DNA of 9,331 nt from CAYUET01 sp964443875 (GCA_964443875.1 CAYUET010000064.1:1-9331); one strand, 5' to 3'; numbered from the stretch's first letter, positions 1-6,699 are shown. The notes: a model not told the origin generated them from the letters alone. Numbers and translations are program-made.

Positions 1-1
1 G

Positions 2-1057
2 AAAATTACAGGGTATTCCTCCATCGATATGGCTAAAGAACAAATCCTGTCCCAAGTTATCTGTCCGGAAGATTTATCCGTTTTAATGGAAGCCGTAAAT
101 CAATTATTGACTCAAAAAAATGAAACCCATACGGAAATCCGTATTCAAAGCCATGCCGGAAAACTGATCTGGCTTAATGTGAAATTTTTTCCTGTCTTTA
201 ACAAAGCAGGAAGAATTACCCGCATCGCCTCCCTATGTACAGACATCACCGCCCTTAAAGAGCAGACGGAAAAAGAAGTTCAGCACCGTGAAACAATCGT
301 TCAGACCGAAAAACTGGCCACTCTCGGAATGTTTATTTCCAGTATTATTCACGGATTGAACAACCCCCTCAATTATCTGCTTTTAAATACCGAAATCATT
401 ATCCGGCTCTGGCCAAAAATTCAGCCTGCGCTGGATGAATATCACCGGCTTCATCCCGGCTGGAGTCTGTCCCCCCTTCCTTATCCCAAAACCCGAAGCA
501 TGCTGCCTGAAATTTTCCGCGGACTTGAGGAGGGCGTACAGAAAATAAACACCCAGATTTCAGATTTGAGAGCGTTTATCAGGAATGATGTCCAGAATCT
601 GAATCAGAAAATCCATCTCCCCAGCCTTGTTTCCTCTGTTCTTCCTTTCTGCAGGGATCTGATTGCAAAATCCACCTCAAATTTTGAACTTCTTCTTACG
701 GCTGATCTTCCCAAAGCTAAGGGAAACTCCCAGCAGATTGAAATCGTCATTATGAATCTGCTCAATAACTCCTGTCAGGCATTAACAGACAAATCTCAAA
801 AAATCATCCTTCAAACCCTGTATGACGATGCCCGCAAGAATGCCGGCATTCGGGTGACTGACGAAGGAGTGGGAATAACCCAAAAAAATCTGAATAAAAT
901 CAGGGAACCTTTTTTTACAACCAAAGGAGACAAGGGAATGGGTTTGGGACTCTCCATTGTCGCTTCCATTGTAGAAAATCACCGGGGAACCCTTGACATT
1001 GTCTCCACAGAGGGTAAAGGTACTGTTGTAACAGTCTGGCTGCCTGCTTATTATTAA
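2..1057 (+). CDS. PAS-HisKA-HATPase sensor histidine kinase, 5' end cut by the window
   Basis: Two-component sensor kinase expected to phosphorylate or dephosphorylate a response regulator, most simply the NtrC-like one encoded 10 nt downstream. The frame is open from base 2, and its first residues (ITGYSS..., then CPEDL) read as the middle of a PAS domain, so the ATG at 29 is internal and the true start lies upstream. 351 residues are visible: PAS end (to about nt 270), DHp helices with the phospho-acceptor His at nt 350-352, then a HATPase with N-box (NLLNNSCQAL), G1 (DEGVGI), PFFTT and G2 (GMGLGLS). No membrane segment is seen in the visible part. Odd points: the H-box reads HGLNNP, with Gly replacing the usual acidic residue after His, and the DHp hairpin is about 25 residues longer than usual, as in the kinase at 6700-8955. 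Family assignment is secure; signal and partner are inferred. Confidence 0.94.
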   Translation, partial: KITGYSSIDMAKEQILSQVICPEDLSVLMEAVNQLLTQKNETHTEIRIQSHAGKLIWLNVKFFPVFNKAGRITRIASLCTDITALKEQTEKEVQHRETIVQTEKLATLGMFISSIIHGLNNPLNYLLLNTEIIIRLWPKIQPALDEYHRLHPGWSLSPLPYPKTRSMLPEIFRGLEEGVQKINTQISDLRAFIRNDVQNLNQKIHLPSLVSSVLPFCRDLIAKSTSNFELLLTADLPKAKGNSQQIEIVIMNLLNNSCQALTDKSQKIILQTLYDDARKNAGIRVTDEGVGITQKNLNKIREPFFTTKGDKGMGLGLSIVASIVENHRGTLDIVSTEGKGTVVTVWLPAYY

Positions 1058-1067
1058 AAAAGAACCC

Positions 1068-2552
1068 ATGACCCCCTGCATGAAATTAAATAAACGTAAA
1101 AAACATAAAAATAGTTTAAACACTTCCTCTGATGATCCTTTCTCGGAACTCAAAAATCAGACCTCCATTCTTATTGTGGATGATGAGAAAAATTTTCTGG
1201 AGTCTCTGCGTTTTATTTTCACCACCCGAGGCTATCCTGATTTGACCCTGATTTCAGATTCCAGAGAGGTTGAACCCCTGCTTAAAACCCGGCCCTTTTC
1301 CCTGATTCTTCTGGATATCACCATGCCCGGTCTTTCAGGCCTGGATCTTCTGGATCTTATGATCAAGTCAAACCCTGAGACCCCGGTCATTATGATCACG
1401 GCAAGAAATGAAGTCTCAACCGCCGTCTCCTGCATCAAAGCCGGCGCCTTTGATTATCTGGTAAAACCCGTGGCCGAAGAAAGACTTTTTACAACCGTGG
1501 AGCTCGCCCTGGAATTAACCCGGCTCAGACAGGAAAACAAGGCCTTAAGAAGCAGTCTTTCAAATGCTCAGCTCAAACATCCGGAAGTTTTTAAAAAATT
1601 CACCACTCAAAATACGGTTTTAATCAAAACATTTGCCTACATTGAGGCCATTACAGATAATCAGGAACCGGTTTTAATCACAGGGGAAACAGGCACGGGA
1701 AAAGAACTGGCAGCCAGGGCCATTCATGACGCCAGCACAAGAACCGGTTCTTTTGTTCCTGTCAACATTGCAGGACTTTCTGAACATTTATTCGATGATG
1801 CCCTTTTCGGACACGTGAAAGGCGCTTATACAGGCGCAGATACAGAACGCAAAGGTCTTATTGAAGAGGCCGCCGGAGGAACCCTGTTCCTCGATGAAAT
1901 CGGGGATCTTGCCCCCCTGTCCCAGGTCAAACTTCTTCGGCTTATTCAGGATAAAAAATTCAGGCCCCTGGGAAGCAACAGCTATAAAACCGCGGAGGTT
2001 AAAATCGTTACAGCGACCCACCATAACCTTCAGGATCGGGTTAAAGAGGGTAATTTCCGGAGTGATCTTTATTATCGCTTAAGCGTACACCACCTCTATC
2101 TCCCGCCTTTACGGGAAAGGCTGGAAGATCTTCCTCTTCTGATCGATGATTTTTTACAGGAGGCCTCAATAAGCCTGAAAAGAAAAAAACCAACCCCGCC
2201 CTGGGAGCTTTATACCCTGCTCTCCACCTACTCTTTTCCGGGAAATATCCGTGAGTTGCGGAGCATGATTTTTGATGCGGTTGCAAGGCATTCCCAAAAG
2301 GTCATGAGTCTCACCGTATTCAAGGAAAAGATCTGCCCTGGTTCCCGAAAAAACCCTCAGAGCCCGACTTCTTCCCAGGAAGAAAATGTCAAAATAAAAT
2401 TCGGTCAGGCCTTGCCTACAATAAAAGAAGCAGAGGAAATCCTGATCAATGAAGCCTTAAATGCATGCCAGGGAAATCAAACCCTTGCTTCAGAAATTTT
2501 AGGGCTGACGCGAAAAGCCCTGAATTCACGGCTGATCCGCAAAAAAAAATGA
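1068..2552 (+). CDS. NtrC-family sigma-54-dependent response regulator (receiver-AAA+-Fis HTH)
   Basis: Phosphorylation-controlled enhancer-binding protein that uses ATP hydrolysis to open sigma-54 RNA polymerase promoters. 494 residues, normal for full-length NtrC-like proteins. The receiver (about 33-150) keeps D38/D39, phospho-acceptor D83, T111 and K133. The AAA+ domain has Walker A GETGTGKE (206-213), the sigma-54 contact loop as GAYTGA (252-257, a Tyr variant of GAFTGA), Walker B LFLDE (273-277), an arginine-finger region FRSDLYYR (330-337) and sensor II FPGNIREL. A Fis-type helix-turn-helix (GNQTLASEILGLTRKAL) ends the protein. Some 30 basic and polar residues precede the receiver. ATG 1068 was chosen because weak purine-rich AAAAAAGAA lies just upstream; ATG 1080 is the alternative. 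It follows the kinase gene by 10 nt, so co-transcription is likely. The divergence-free gap downstream contains a sigma-54 promoter that it may control. Its stop codon overlaps the 13-bp inverted repeat and follows a run of nine A's. Confidence 0.96.
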   Translation: MTPCMKLNKRKKHKNSLNTSSDDPFSELKNQTSILIVDDEKNFLESLRFIFTTRGYPDLTLISDSREVEPLLKTRPFSLILLDITMPGLSGLDLLDLMIKSNPETPVIMITARNEVSTAVSCIKAGAFDYLVKPVAEERLFTTVELALELTRLRQENKALRSSLSNAQLKHPEVFKKFTTQNTVLIKTFAYIEAITDNQEPVLITGETGTGKELAARAIHDASTRTGSFVPVNIAGLSEHLFDDALFGHVKGAYTGADTERKGLIEEAAGGTLFLDEIGDLAPLSQVKLLRLIQDKKFRPLGSNSYKTAEVKIVTATHHNLQDRVKEGNFRSDLYYRLSVHHLYLPPLRERLEDLPLLIDDFLQEASISLKRKKPTPPWELYTLLSTYSFPGNIRELRSMIFDAVARHSQKVMSLTVFKEKICPGSRKNPQSPTSSQEENVKIKFGQALPTIKEAEEILINEALNACQGNQTLASEILGLTRKALNSRLIRKKK

Positions 2553-2718
2553 AGGGGTGGAACTTTTTTTCTTGATTTTTTGAGCTCCTTCACCAATATA
2601 CTGCGGAATGCTTTCATCCACCAAATNNNNNNNNNNATAGAATACAAGTCCTTAATATTATCCGCTTTAACATTTACATTTCATTTTTCAACCCCATCCC
2701 TTTTTGTTCCACCCCTTC
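2551..2718. repeat. Perfect 13-bp inverted repeat flanking the assembly gap; possible ends of a collapsed mobile element
   Basis: GAAGGGGTGGAAC at 2551-2563 is exactly reverse-complementary to GTTCCACCCCTTC at 2706-2718. Between them lie 142 positions including ten N's. Perfect ends around an assembly break are what a multi-copy insertion sequence or MITE leaves when its middle cannot be assembled. No target-site duplication is visible outside the repeats, and no transposase can be recognised from the short flanks. Alternatives are a long-range RNA stem after the regulator gene or a pair of regulator sites. The repeat itself is certain; its nature is not. Confidence 0.6.
2627..2636. other. 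Run of ten N's (assembly gap of unknown true length)
   Basis: Ten consecutive undetermined bases occur in the intergenic region between the NtrC-like gene and the hybrid kinase gene. A round number of N's usually marks a scaffold join, so the real distance and content here are unknown and could be far larger than 10 bp. Confidence 0.97.
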
Positions 2719-2723
2719 TTTTA

Positions 2724-2746
2724 AAGATTTTTTATTTATAAATCTT
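2724..2746. repeat. AT-rich inverted repeat upstream of the sigma-54 promoter (weak candidate activator site)
   Basis: AAGATTT (2724-2730) is repeated inverted as AAATCTT (2740-2746) with a 9-nt spacer, in very AT-rich DNA. Its centre is about 78 bp upstream of the start site predicted from the -24/-12 element, close to where enhancer sites of NtrC-like activators or a bending protein can lie. In DNA this AT-rich a 7-bp repeat can arise by chance, so the regulatory reading is weak. Confidence 0.25.
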
Positions 2747-2786
2747 AATTAGTTCCAATATCATTAGTTGTAAAAACTTAAAATCA

Positions 2787-2802
2787 GGGCACAGACCATG
2801 CA
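2787..2802 (+). promoter_or_regulatory. Sigma-54 (-24/-12) promoter for the hybrid kinase-cheW-mcp operon
   Basis: GGGCACAGACCATGCA matches the sigma-54 consensus TGGCAC-N5-TTGC at all but two of the ten fixed positions. The essential GG (2788-2789) and GC (2800-2801) are present with the correct 10-nt spacing. The predicted start is near 2813, giving a very short leader of about 16 nt whose AGGA ribosome-binding stretch (2815-2818) is almost at the RNA 5' end. It lies directly downstream of a gene for a sigma-54 activator, which supports the call. Confidence 0.72.
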
Positions 2803-2828
2803 TTCCCATTTTCCAGGAATGGGGGGCT

Positions 2829-3959
2829 ATGAAAAATAGCGGATATCATATTCTGATTATGGAAAAGAACCCTGAAATCAAAATCAGGTTGGAATCCTTA
2901 TTATTAAAAAGTCAATTTCTGCTCGTTTCCATTTCAAATCATGAAAAGATTTTTCAATATATTTCAAAAGAACACCATGAAATAAGCCCTGTTGATTTAC
3001 TGATCATGGACGCAGATGAAGCCGGATCGGACACCCTGCTTGAAACGCTTAAAAAAAATAAAATACTGCCCTTGACCATTCTCACCAGTTCTTCCTGTGA
3101 TAAATCCTTTCTGCTTCGTTTTTTAAAACTCGGGATTCATGATATTTTTGAAAAACCTCTGGATATCCCTGAATTAAAAAGAGTGATCATCGGGTTGATG
3201 AACGAATTTGAGAAAGAACAGTTTGAAAAAGAAAGAAGAGCCTCATTATTTTTAGTGGAAGACCAGCTTCACTCCATGGTTCATGATCTGAACAATATGC
3301 TGAATCTGGTCATCGGCAATGCCCAGCTCGCCCTTTTATCCACGGTCTGCAATGAACCCCAGAAGGATTTTTTTTCAAAAATCGTCAGCTCCACCACACA
3401 GATCCATGCCATGTGCGAATCCTACATCAGGGAAAAAAATAATATCAGCAGAAAAATGGTGATTGACCTCCATCACTGGCTTAGAAAAACCGTTCGCTTT
3501 ATCCGTGAAATCCTGCCGGACAATATTCAGATTTCGTACTCATTCTCAGAAGAAATTCCACGGCTGGAACTGGATCCGTACCGCCTTCAGCAGGCCATAC
3601 TCAATCTGTGCATCAATGCCATCCAGGCCATGAAAGAAGGGGGGATTCTGAAACTTCACACCCTGCTTGTCCGAAACTGTTACGGGGAAGACCCTTCCTC
3701 GGACTGGCTTAAAATCCGGATTGAAGATACAGGGAAAGGCATGACTCCCGAACAGTCTGGAAAACTTTTTAAAGAAAGTTTTTCCTCCAAAAAAGAAGGT
3801 CACGGCCTTGGCCAGCGCATTGTTAAAAAATTTGTCGATGAAATGTCAGGGAAAATTGAGGTGGAAAGCTCTCCTGAAAAAGGAACCATCATAGACCTTT
3901 TCCTGCCCTGCAGAGAGCTTCTTGTCACCGCTCCCGGAGGTGAAGCAGAGAAACTCTAA
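2829..3959 (+). CDS. Soluble hybrid: N-terminal receiver domain fused to a HisKA/HATPase histidine kinase
   Basis: Cytoplasmic kinase (376 residues, no membrane segment or PAS domain) whose input appears to be its own receiver. Receiver, about 7-130: phospho-acceptor D61, T86 and K109 (FEKP) are present, but the acidic pair is E12-K13 rather than Asp-Asp. A short charged coil (FEKEQFEKERR) leads to the DHp domain with H152 in HDLNN, followed by GNAQLAL typical of HDxNN kinases. HATPase: N-box NLCINAIQAM, G1 DTGKGM (300-305), G2 GHGLGQ (324-329). Gene order suggests it is transcribed from the sigma-54 promoter and heads an operon with CheW (66-nt gap) and an MCP. The start at 2829 follows AGGAATGGGGGGCT and leaves a full receiver. 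Receiver-first kinases usually relay a signal from another kinase; here the MCP/CheW or one of the neighbouring kinases is a possible source, which is inference. It has no CheA P1 or CheW-like P5 domain, so it is not a CheA. Confidence 0.92.
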   Translation: MKNSGYHILIMEKNPEIKIRLESLLLKSQFLLVSISNHEKIFQYISKEHHEISPVDLLIMDADEAGSDTLLETLKKNKILPLTILTSSSCDKSFLLRFLKLGIHDIFEKPLDIPELKRVIIGLMNEFEKEQFEKERRASLFLVEDQLHSMVHDLNNMLNLVIGNAQLALLSTVCNEPQKDFFSKIVSSTTQIHAMCESYIREKNNISRKMVIDLHHWLRKTVRFIREILPDNIQISYSFSEEIPRLELDPYRLQQAILNLCINAIQAMKEGGILKLHTLLVRNCYGEDPSSDWLKIRIEDTGKGMTPEQSGKLFKESFSSKKEGHGLGQRIVKKFVDEMSGKIEVESSPEKGTIIDLFLPCRELLVTAPGGEAEKL

Positions 3960-4025
3960 AACAGACGGTCACATATTCTTTCCAAAAAACAGTCAAGACC
4001 AAAATTTAGGAAAAGAAAGGACACT

Positions 4026-4511
4026 ATGCAAAATGCTGATGTGAAGGAAAAAAACGCTGCGGAAATCCGATCCGGAAAATTTCTGGCTTTCAAGCTGGAG
4101 GATGAAATTTATGGAATCGAAATCCTGAAGGTTCAGGAAATCATCGGTCTCATGAAAATAACCAAGCTGCCCAAAACTCCGGAATACATTCAGGGAGTGA
4201 TCAACCTTCGTGGAAAAATAATTCCGGTGATCCAGCTCCGGGCAAAATTCAACATGAACGATAAGGCCGCGACTGAAAAAAACTGCATTATCGTGGTGCG
4301 CAACTCACAAAATGCCCATCAGAACATCATCGGATTGCTGGTGGACGAAGTTTCTGAAGTTTTAAATGTGCTGCCTGAACAAATTGAGGATCCTCCGTCC
4401 TTCGGATCCAAGGTGGATATGGAATTCATTCATGGAATTGGAAAAATAGGCCAGAAAGTGGTCATGCTCCTGGATATTGAAAAAGTCCTGAATACCACAG
4501 AAATAAAATAA
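4026..4511 (+). CDS. cheW: CheW-type chemotaxis coupling protein
   Basis: Adaptor that links chemoreceptor tips to a CheA kinase in membrane-associated arrays. 161 residues, the usual CheW size, with one CheW domain from about residue 16 to 157. Diagnostic stretches are FLAFKLEDEIYGIEI, the PEYIQGVINLRG segment (NLRG at 60-63, R62 being the conserved Arg of the family), VDEVSEVL and the terminal HGIGKIG...MLLDIEKVL. The commonly acidic residue after PVI is Gln (IQLR), a mild deviation. GAAAGGA (4015-4021) precedes the ATG by 4 nt. The gene sits between the hybrid kinase and the MCP, 32 nt before the MCP start, so it is very probably the dedicated adaptor of that receptor. No CheA is encoded in the window. 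Identification as CheW is firm; which kinase it couples to is open. Confidence 0.96.
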   Translation: MQNADVKEKNAAEIRSGKFLAFKLEDEIYGIEILKVQEIIGLMKITKLPKTPEYIQGVINLRGKIIPVIQLRAKFNMNDKAATEKNCIIVVRNSQNAHQNIIGLLVDEVSEVLNVLPEQIEDPPSFGSKVDMEFIHGIGKIGQKVVMLLDIEKVLNTTEIK

Positions 4512-4530
4512 ATGAATAGACACGAGTTTA

Positions 4531-4536
4531 AAGGAG
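4531..4536 (+). promoter_or_regulatory. Ribosome-binding site that fixes the MCP start at 4544
   Basis: AAGGAG lies 7 nt before ATG 4544 but only 1 nt before the in-frame ATG at 4538, so the downstream ATG is the probable start. The resulting N-terminus MFKNLKLGTKIGLGF is also the form common among MCPs. Confidence 0.85.
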
Positions 4537-4543
4537 AATGTTC

Positions 4544-6550
4544 ATGTTTAAAAATTTAAAACTGGGAACCAAAATCGGACTGGGATTTGCCGCCGTCATT
4601 TTAATCGTCATCCTCATGGGAATATGGCTGATTTTTCAAATGAATCATCTCGTCCAAAAAGGGAATATGCTTTCCAATGAATCTGTTCCTGAGATTCTGA
4701 TTACGGATGATCTGGAAAGAAATTTTGTCAACGCAACCCTTGAAATGAGAGGATACAATTATACCACGGATACCGCTTTTTATGACAAAGCCATGGCCGA
4801 CATTGAAAAATCCAAAGAGGAAATTAAAAAGGCGGAAGAACTGATCGCCCGTTCCCCTTCCCTGGTTGCCTTTAAAGGAAGCATTCAGCAGACCTCGGAA
4901 GGACTTAACCAATACGAGGGGATGTCGAAAGACTATAACGGGTTAACCCAGGACGTCCTTAAAAACAAGGACATCATGCAGAATTCCATTAAGGATTATC
5001 TGGATACGGCGATGCAGATGAGACAGATGCTGAACAAACTGATGGATGACGAAGTCAGGGCAGGAGCGGCCCTGGAGGTCATCTCGGACAGACTCCGTAA
5101 AATAAGGATGAACAACAGCGCCTTTGAAGCCGGAAAAACAATCAATGAAATCATCTGGAAGGCCTTGTATCTGCGGGAACCCAAGGTTCTCAATGAAGCG
5201 GATTCCGTCTGCCGGGAGACCATTGAATCCCTGAATTCTCTGAAATCCATTTTTGTGAAAGAGGAAAACATACGGCAGGCTGAGGCCATGATTAACGCCT
5301 TAAAGGAGTGTCAGTCCCAGATTGAAAAATTTATTCTTAAATGGGGGGAACGTGAAACCCTGGCCAAAAACCGTGCGGAAAAAGCATACAAGGTTCTGGA
5401 TCTTGCTGAAGCGACTTCAGAGGGGGGTACAAAAGATATTGCCACTTCTGTCCAGGACATGGGCAGCCTTTTATCCATGGCCTCCAAATGGCTGGGGATT
5501 ATCCTGATCCTGTCCGTCATTCTGGCGGTTTTCATTGCCTATTTCATCACGACCGGGATCACGCACGCCATCAACCAGGTCATTGAAGGGTTAAGTGCGG
5601 GCGCCGAGCAGATTTCCTCCGCCTCCTCTCAGGTGGCTTCGGCAAGCCAGCAGCTGGCGGAAGGGGCCAATGAACAGGCTTCCTCTCTGGAAGAGACCTC
5701 GGCGTCCCTGGAGGAAATGGCCAGTATGACCAAACAGAATGCCGAAAATGCAAAACAGGCGAATACGCTGACACTGGATGCTGAAACTCTGGTCAAAGGG
5801 GGGCAGGAGTCCATGCTGCGGCTTGCTTCGGCCATCGATGAAATAAAGAAATCTTCGGATGAGACGGCCAAGATTGTAAAAACCATAGATGAAATCGCCT
5901 TTCAGACCAACCTCCTGGCCCTCAACGCCGCCGTGGAAGCGGCGCGCGCAGGAGATGCGGGAAAGGGCTTTGCGGTTGTGGCGGAAGAAGTGCGCAACCT
6001 GGCCCAGAGAAGCGCGGAGGCCGCCAAGAACACCTCGGCCCTGATTGAGGGGTCACAGAAAAACTCGGAACGGGGCGTCATGGTGGCGGATGAAACAAAA
6101 TCCTCCCTTGAAAAAATCACGGTCAGTGTTAAAAAAGTCGCAGGCCTGGTCTCGGAAATTTCAGCTGCAAGCCAGGAACAGTCCCAGGGGATCGATCAGG
6201 TCAATACCGCCGTGGCTCAGATGGATAAAGTCATCCAGACGAACGCCTCCAATGCGGAAGAATCGGCCTCTGCCAGTGAGGAATTATCCTCCCAATCCAG
6301 AGATCTCAACGACCTGGTCCAGGTCCTGGTCACCATCGTCAAAGGGGCCTCTGAAAATAAGAATCCGGCGCAATCCACGGCTCCGGAAAAACGTAAAACT
6401 CATCCGAGTCATTCAGCCCCTGCAACTCCTGTCAAAACAAAAGTCCCTGCGAAAACGCTCACCCCTCCCAAAAAGGAAATCCCCGAACGGAAAATGCTGA
6501 GTCCCCGGCAGGTCATTCCTTTAAATGAAGAGGAATTAAAAGGGTTTTAA
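4544..6550 (+). CDS. Methyl-accepting chemotaxis protein with a large periplasmic helical domain and no full HAMP
   Basis: Transmembrane chemoreceptor of 668 residues. TM1 is about 11-33 and TM2 about 317-338; between them lie about 280 mostly helical periplasmic residues, including MRGYNYTTDTAFYDKAM, with the size and character of a two-module helical-bundle (HBM-like) sensor. After TM2 only some 20 residues (ITHAINQVIEGLSAGAEQI) precede the signalling coil, too few for a normal HAMP of about 50. The cytoplasmic hairpin has its conserved tip near 450-468 (EIAFQTNLLALNAAVEAAR) followed by AGKGFAVVAEEVRNLA. Candidate methylation Glu/Gln pairs lie in ANEQASS, SLEETSA, SLEEMAS, AEESAS and SEELSS. 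The C-terminus is a Pro/Lys-rich flexible tail of about 60 residues ending VIPLNEEELKGF, suggestive of a tether for a modifying enzyme but not matching the NWETF-type consensus well. It is last in the operon after cheW. The MCP call is certain; the ligand is unknown. Confidence 0.96.
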   Translation: MFKNLKLGTKIGLGFAAVILIVILMGIWLIFQMNHLVQKGNMLSNESVPEILITDDLERNFVNATLEMRGYNYTTDTAFYDKAMADIEKSKEEIKKAEELIARSPSLVAFKGSIQQTSEGLNQYEGMSKDYNGLTQDVLKNKDIMQNSIKDYLDTAMQMRQMLNKLMDDEVRAGAALEVISDRLRKIRMNNSAFEAGKTINEIIWKALYLREPKVLNEADSVCRETIESLNSLKSIFVKEENIRQAEAMINALKECQSQIEKFILKWGERETLAKNRAEKAYKVLDLAEATSEGGTKDIATSVQDMGSLLSMASKWLGIILILSVILAVFIAYFITTGITHAINQVIEGLSAGAEQISSASSQVASASQQLAEGANEQASSLEETSASLEEMASMTKQNAENAKQANTLTLDAETLVKGGQESMLRLASAIDEIKKSSDETAKIVKTIDEIAFQTNLLALNAAVEAARAGDAGKGFAVVAEEVRNLAQRSAEAAKNTSALIEGSQKNSERGVMVADETKSSLEKITVSVKKVAGLVSEISAASQEQSQGIDQVNTAVAQMDKVIQTNASNAEESASASEELSSQSRDLNDLVQVLVTIVKGASENKNPAQSTAPEKRKTHPSHSAPATPVKTKVPAKTLTPPKKEIPERKMLSPRQVIPLNEEELKGF

Positions 6551-6568
6551 TCCCGCGGAATGATTTTC

Positions 6569-6614
6569 ACAGGATGGAATTCCCGAGTGAACGGCTCAGG
6601 TTCCATCCTGTTTT
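6569..6614 (+). terminator. Hairpin terminator after the MCP gene
   Basis: ACAGGATGGAA (6569-6579) and TTCCATCCTGT (6601-6611) are perfect 11-bp inverted repeats. The 21-nt loop can extend the stem through CCGAG pairing with CTC-A-GG. The right arm runs directly into TTTT (6611-6614). It begins 18 nt after the MCP stop and before the next promoter, the expected place for an operon terminator. The short, interrupted T-tract lowers confidence in efficiency. Confidence 0.68.
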
Positions 6615-6643
6615 ATCAGGGCATTTCTTTTGTCACTGAAAGA

Positions 6644-6671
6644 TTGTCATTTCCAAGGGATTTGGTATACT
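6644..6671 (+). promoter_or_regulatory. Sigma-70-type promoter with extended -10, driving the MEDS kinase gene
   Basis: TTGTCA (6644-6649) and TATACT (6666-6671) each differ from consensus by one base, with a 16-nt spacer. The -10 box is preceded by TGG, giving an extended -10 (TGNTATAAT type). The start site would be near 6678, leaving a leader of about 20 nt that contains the AGGAAGGAG ribosome-binding site. It follows the upstream terminator, so this kinase-regulator pair appears to be a separate, vegetatively transcribed unit. Confidence 0.72.
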
Positions 6672-6687
6672 CTCCTTCATTTCCAGG

Positions 6688-6693
6688 AAGGAG
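6688..6693 (+). promoter_or_regulatory. Ribosome-binding site supporting a TTG start at 6700
   Basis: AAGGAG, within the longer AGGAAGGAG (6685-6693), lies 6 nt before TTG 6700. No ATG lies near that spacing in this frame, and the MEDS domain begins within about 12 residues, so the TTG start is well supported. Confidence 0.82.
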
Positions 6694-6699
6694 AACTCC

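Noticed and set aside
782..1153. 123-codon minus-strand frame across the kinase-regulator junction
   Set aside because: It is antisense to the conserved HATPase boxes with no domain signal and no convincing ribosome-binding site.
2526..2624. Minus-strand open stretch left of the N gap as a transposase remnant
   Set aside because: Only about 32 codons are visible, they run into the regulator gene, and no family is recognisable, so it is mentioned only as a hint under the inverted-repeat finding.
4388..4409. Two GGATCC sites 10 nt apart in cheW forming a possible small hairpin
   Set aside because: The 6-bp palindromes fall in normal CheW coding sequence with no A/T flanks or other regulatory context; likely chance.
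6045..6500. 151-codon + strand frame inside the MCP gene
   Set aside because: It is Arg/Lys/Pro/Ser-rich, without family resemblance, and overlaps the well-conserved MCP signalling region in another frame.
6619..6633. Second sigma-54-like element (GGGCAT-N5-TTGT) before the MEDS kinase gene
   Set aside because: The -12 dinucleotide is GT rather than GC and the -24 box has two mismatches. A much better sigma-70-type promoter lies just downstream, so I did not list it.
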